Below, piece after piece: positions 5,367 to 8,207 of a stretch of 8,207 bases of DNA (position 1 is the stretch's first letter; every line of letters starts with the position of its first letter). Origin of the DNA: Paludibacter sp. (lineage in GTDB: Bacteria; Bacteroidota; Bacteroidia; Bacteroidales; Paludibacteraceae). The notes under the pieces were generated by a model, which had not been told where the DNA came from, did no database searches, and was given only the letters and a program-made list of their open reading frames with translations. The position numbers were made by a program, and so were the translations under genes. The stretch lies in NCBI GenBank assembly GCA_028705705.1, contig JAQWCZ010000082.1:1-8207 (forward strand), in the 5' to 3' direction.

Positions 5367-8207
5367 TCAAAATCTTTGTAAATAATCTGATAAATTTATT
5401 TCTCTGTCTAAATTTAATTTTTTTCTCAACCTAAATCTGTTTGTTTCTACACTTCTGATGGATGCATTTATCAAAGGTGCAATATCTTTAGATGATAAAC
5501 CCATTTTGAGATAAGCACAAAGTTTTTTATCATTAATATTTAAGTCAGGGTATGTTTCACTCAATCTTTTGAGATAATTCTCATAAACCATATCAAAATT
5601 TTCTTCAAAACGTTTCCAGTTATTCTCATTCTCAATATTCTCCTTGATAGTACGTTCCATCTTACTCAATTTAACTAATACAGAAGTTGAATCTGTGTTA
5701 TTTTTTATCTCTGTAGTCACCCTTGAGAGACTTGCCAGTATATCCAGTAACATTTCATTTTTGCGTATCAGGTTCATGGTTGAAGTTGCCAATTCCTGTG
5801 CTTTATGCCTTAATTCATATTGTAATTGTTGATTTTTTAATTCTTTAATTTCACGTTTCTTTTCAAATGTTTCTTCATCAAATTTCTTTTTTTGCTCGTT
5901 TATTTCCAATTGCTTTTGTTTCTCCATTTCAAATGCACCTTTATTTGACCGGTAATTGATCCACATAGCAATAATAAAAAGTAATGCCAACAACAACACG
6001 ATATAAATTATTAATGCAAACTTTGTTTCATACCAGGCAGGTAATATTGTAAATGCATAGGAATATGAAGACTCATTAACTTCCAACAAATCCCGAGCAC
6101 GAACCTTAAAAATATAATTACCTTTTGGTATTTGAGTATATTCTTTGATATTATCGTAACTGAACTCCGACCAATCCTGATCATAATTTTCAAGTTTAAA
6201 GCTATATCTAACTAATCCTTCATTACGAAACTCAGGTGCAATGTATTCAAAACGCAATGAATTATTTTTATGTGAGTATATGTGATTATCCCCATTTTTA
6301 TAATCAGATTTATCACCGGAATTTATCAAAAACTTATCATTTGTTGGAGTGATGTTACGAAAAAAAACGCTAAATACATTTTGAGAAATAATTCTTTTTT
6401 GGGTATCAATCCAGCAAAAACCATCTTCGGTACTCAGAACCAGATTTGTACTATCAATAAAATTAAAATGTTCAAATCCGCTGATAATACGTGATTGTAG
6501 TAATTGGTAAGATAATGAGTCCATCTTATATTCACTTTTTTGTTTCATTTTTTTTGCAAGTCCCACAAAACGACCGGAGACACACCACACATCACCGTTT
6601 TTACTTTCATGGAGACGAATATAACTGGGAACTGAAGCAAAAAGACTGTTCCATTTTTCATAAGGTTGCATTTTATTTGTTTTTCTGTTAAAACGGAATA
6701 ATCCACGTTCTGATGAAAAAATAAGTTCATTATTAATACGGAAAACAGTATTATTTCTATTACTGGGGAATCCCTTCGTTTCATTAAACAAATCAATACG
6801 TAAAATACTGTCTTTTGCAGCATTCAAGTGAAGGCGGAATAACCCTTTTTGCCAATGACTAAACCAGATGGACTCATCAACATCTTCCTCAAACATTGGA
6901 CCTGTCTCAGAGAAACTTCCTTTGATGAAATGGGAGAACATCCATTTATCATGAACCTTTTTTAAAATAAATAACCCCTGATATGAGCACCCTAATATCA
7001 GGTCTGGATGTTTTTTTAAAACCTTAAATGACCAGGTACCTGATAATTCATTTATTTTTTCAACGCCATTCTTATTGATGATAAATGCTCCCTGATCACT
7101 TCCGCAAAACAGTGTTTTATCAATTTCCGTCAAACTCCATATTTGTCCTTTAATTCCGCTAATCTGTTCCAGTTGTAATGGCAAAGGTTTATTTAAAATC
7201 GGGAAAGAAGTTTTATACAATCCCTGATTAGTTCCAAAATACATAATATTATTTTTCAGATGAGAAGTATAACCTGCACCATATAAATTGTTTGTTCCAA
7301 ACATATTAGATATAGGACTGTTTAGCATCACATAATCAATTCCTTTATCTAATCCCAACCACAAATTTTGTTGATTATCAAATGCCACACTTAGAACAGT
7401 ATTGTTTTGTAGCCCTGTATATGTATTATTATACACAACACTTTTATCATATATATTCAGGACAGCAATTCCTTTCTGAACAGTTCCGAAAACGATTTGA
7501 CTACCATTAGTTGCGGCACAGAAAACCTGATTATTAATCAGGAAATCATCAATCCCGGTTTTGAAGTGCGTAATACTATTCCCATCAAAAAGATAAACCC
7601 CATTTAAACTGGTAACAAACATGACATTTTTGTTTCCAAATGGTAGTATTGAACATACTTTTTTATTAATAAGCATTTCAGAATCGGGAATACGAAAGAA
7701 ATGTTTCCCAACCAACAAATAAACACCACTTTGTGAACTTGTAATGTACAACTCTCCGTTAACAACTCCTGATGCATCGATAATATTTTTAAACGAATAA
7801 CATACAAGAGTATCCTTTTCATAAGCGTATACCCCGGTTTTAGATTGGAAAAAAATTTCTCCACCGTTCCCTTTGTGGATGTTATATAATTCATTCGATC
7901 CAACTGACTGAATATGCATTTTCGAAAGAAGTGAAATATAATGAAGTTTATTGTCCTCTTGTCTTTGGTAATATCCAAACTCATTGAAGGTAGAAGCGTA
8001 TATTCTTCCATCACCATCGTATAATATTGACCTGACATCAGTACCATTCATAATGGGATATGTAGTCCAATTTTTTCCATCAAATTCCAACAACCCTGTA
8101 TTATTAGCAAAATACATTTTATTTAATTTGTCCTGAACAATTCCCCAGTTCTGTGCTCCGGCTTTATAAATATTACGAGTAAAATTTCGAACCATAGGAT
8201 AATTAGC
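5367..8207 (-). CDS. Membrane-tethered one-component regulator: beta-propeller + Y_Y_Y sensor, LuxR-type HTH output; 5' partial
   Basis: Likely senses an extracytoplasmic ligand and controls transcription directly through a cytoplasmic DNA-binding domain. Residues are numbered from the Met codon at 8195-8193. That Met is probably internal: the frame stays open to the right edge (ANYP before it), and PMVRNFTRNIYKAGAQNW looks like the first mature residues of this family, so the start and signal peptide are outside the window. About residues 1-640 are propeller repeats; a textbook Reg_prop blade is GLQNNTVLSVAFDNQQNLWLG starting at 261. The Y_Y_Y domain spans about 644-718 (Y664, W675, Y694). 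One membrane helix lies at 726-746, followed by a charged coiled coil (about 755-823), a W860/F863/F867 segment, and a GerE/LuxR-like HTH (about 885-942) with LCAYLKMGLSSKDIA and SIRSVETNRFRLRKKL. There is no HATPase domain, no kinase H-box and no receiver domain. The gene is much richer in A+T than its neighbours. Similar regulators often sit next to polysaccharide-use or TonB-receptor genes; none is visible here. Confidence 0.9.
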   Translation of the reverse strand, partial: ANYPMVRNFTRNIYKAGAQNWGIVQDKLNKMYFANNTGLLEFDGKNWTTYPIMNGTDVRSILYDGDGRIYASTFNEFGYYQRQEDNKLHYISLLSKMHIQSVGSNELYNIHKGNGGEIFFQSKTGVYAYEKDTLVCYSFKNIIDASGVVNGELYITSSQSGVYLLVGKHFFRIPDSEMLINKKVCSILPFGNKNVMFVTSLNGVYLFDGNSITHFKTGIDDFLINNQVFCAATNGSQIVFGTVQKGIAVLNIYDKSVVYNNTYTGLQNNTVLSVAFDNQQNLWLGLDKGIDYVMLNSPISNMFGTNNLYGAGYTSHLKNNIMYFGTNQGLYKTSFPILNKPLPLQLEQISGIKGQIWSLTEIDKTLFCGSDQGAFIINKNGVEKINELSGTWSFKVLKKHPDLILGCSYQGLFILKKVHDKWMFSHFIKGSFSETGPMFEEDVDESIWFSHWQKGLFRLHLNAAKDSILRIDLFNETKGFPSNRNNTVFRINNELIFSSERGLFRFNRKTNKMQPYEKWNSLFASVPSYIRLHESKNGDVWCVSGRFVGLAKKMKQKSEYKMDSLSYQLLQSRIISGFEHFNFIDSTNLVLSTEDGFCWIDTQKRIISQNVFSVFFRNITPTNDKFLINSGDKSDYKNGDNHIYSHKNNSLRFEYIAPEFRNEGLVRYSFKLENYDQDWSEFSYDNIKEYTQIPKGNYIFKVRARDLLEVNESSYSYAFTILPAWYETKFALIIYIVLLLALLFIIAMWINYRSNKGAFEMEKQKQLEINEQKKKFDEETFEKKREIKELKNQQLQYELRHKAQELATSTMNLIRKNEMLLDILASLSRVTTEIKNNTDSTSVLVKLSKMERTIKENIENENNWKRFEENFDMVYENYLKRLSETYPDLNINDKKLCAYLKMGLSSKDIAPLINASIRSVETNRFRLRKKLNLDREINLSDYLQRF

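Noticed and set aside
7604..8047. 147-codon minus-strand frame inside the regulator
   Set aside because: It is an alternative frame of the same strand over propeller repeats that are clearly encoded in the main frame.
5367..8207. Hybrid histidine kinase
   Set aside because: After the membrane segment there is only coiled coil and HTH; no HATPase N/G boxes and no receiver aspartate motif are present.
1..8207. CRISPR array, tRNA, rRNA or insertion sequence
   Set aside because: No regularly spaced repeats, cloverleaf-like sequence, rRNA signature or transposase motif was seen on either strand.

Overview
The window looks like chromosomal DNA of a member of the Bacteroidota (probably class Bacteroidia). 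The signs are an FAD/Fe-S dehydrogenase fusion with Bacteroidota-like signature stretches, an RNase R without a basic tail, A-rich sequence instead of a Shine-Dalgarno site before the one visible start codon, and a large sensor of the Reg_prop / triple-tyrosine / LuxR-HTH type that is common in this phylum. This is judged from motifs only; no database search was run.

Layout: (1) Positions 1-2855, + strand: the 3' part of a fused FAD-linked 2-hydroxyacid dehydrogenase / Fe-S oxidoreductase (YdiJ/GlcD-like flavin half plus GlpC-like half). Its start lies left of the window. (2) Positions 2856-3149: an AT-rich gap with small inverted repeats, a weak promoter candidate and a six-codon upstream reading frame that overlaps the next start codon. 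(3) Positions 3150-5291, + strand: a complete RNase R gene (rnr) with all catalytic aspartates. (4) Positions 5292-5366: a short convergent gap with two 10-bp palindromes at its edges and no classical terminator. (5) Positions 5367-8207, - strand: a membrane-spanning regulator with a periplasmic beta-propeller, a Y_Y_Y domain, one membrane segment, a coiled coil and a LuxR-type DNA-binding domain. Its start and any signal peptide lie right of the window.

The three genes do not form one operon. The dehydrogenase and rnr point the same way but are separated by 294 bases, and the regulator converges on rnr. The first two genes are housekeeping-like in sequence and clearly richer in G+C than the regulator: sampled 60-base lines give 53-55% against 25-32%. 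The regulator may therefore belong to a different, accessory block that continues beyond the right edge, where its targets may lie. The most interesting item is this regulator: a one-piece, membrane-tethered DNA-binding sensor with no kinase and no receiver domain. I found no CRISPR array, tRNA, rRNA, insertion sequence or clearly new multi-gene system.
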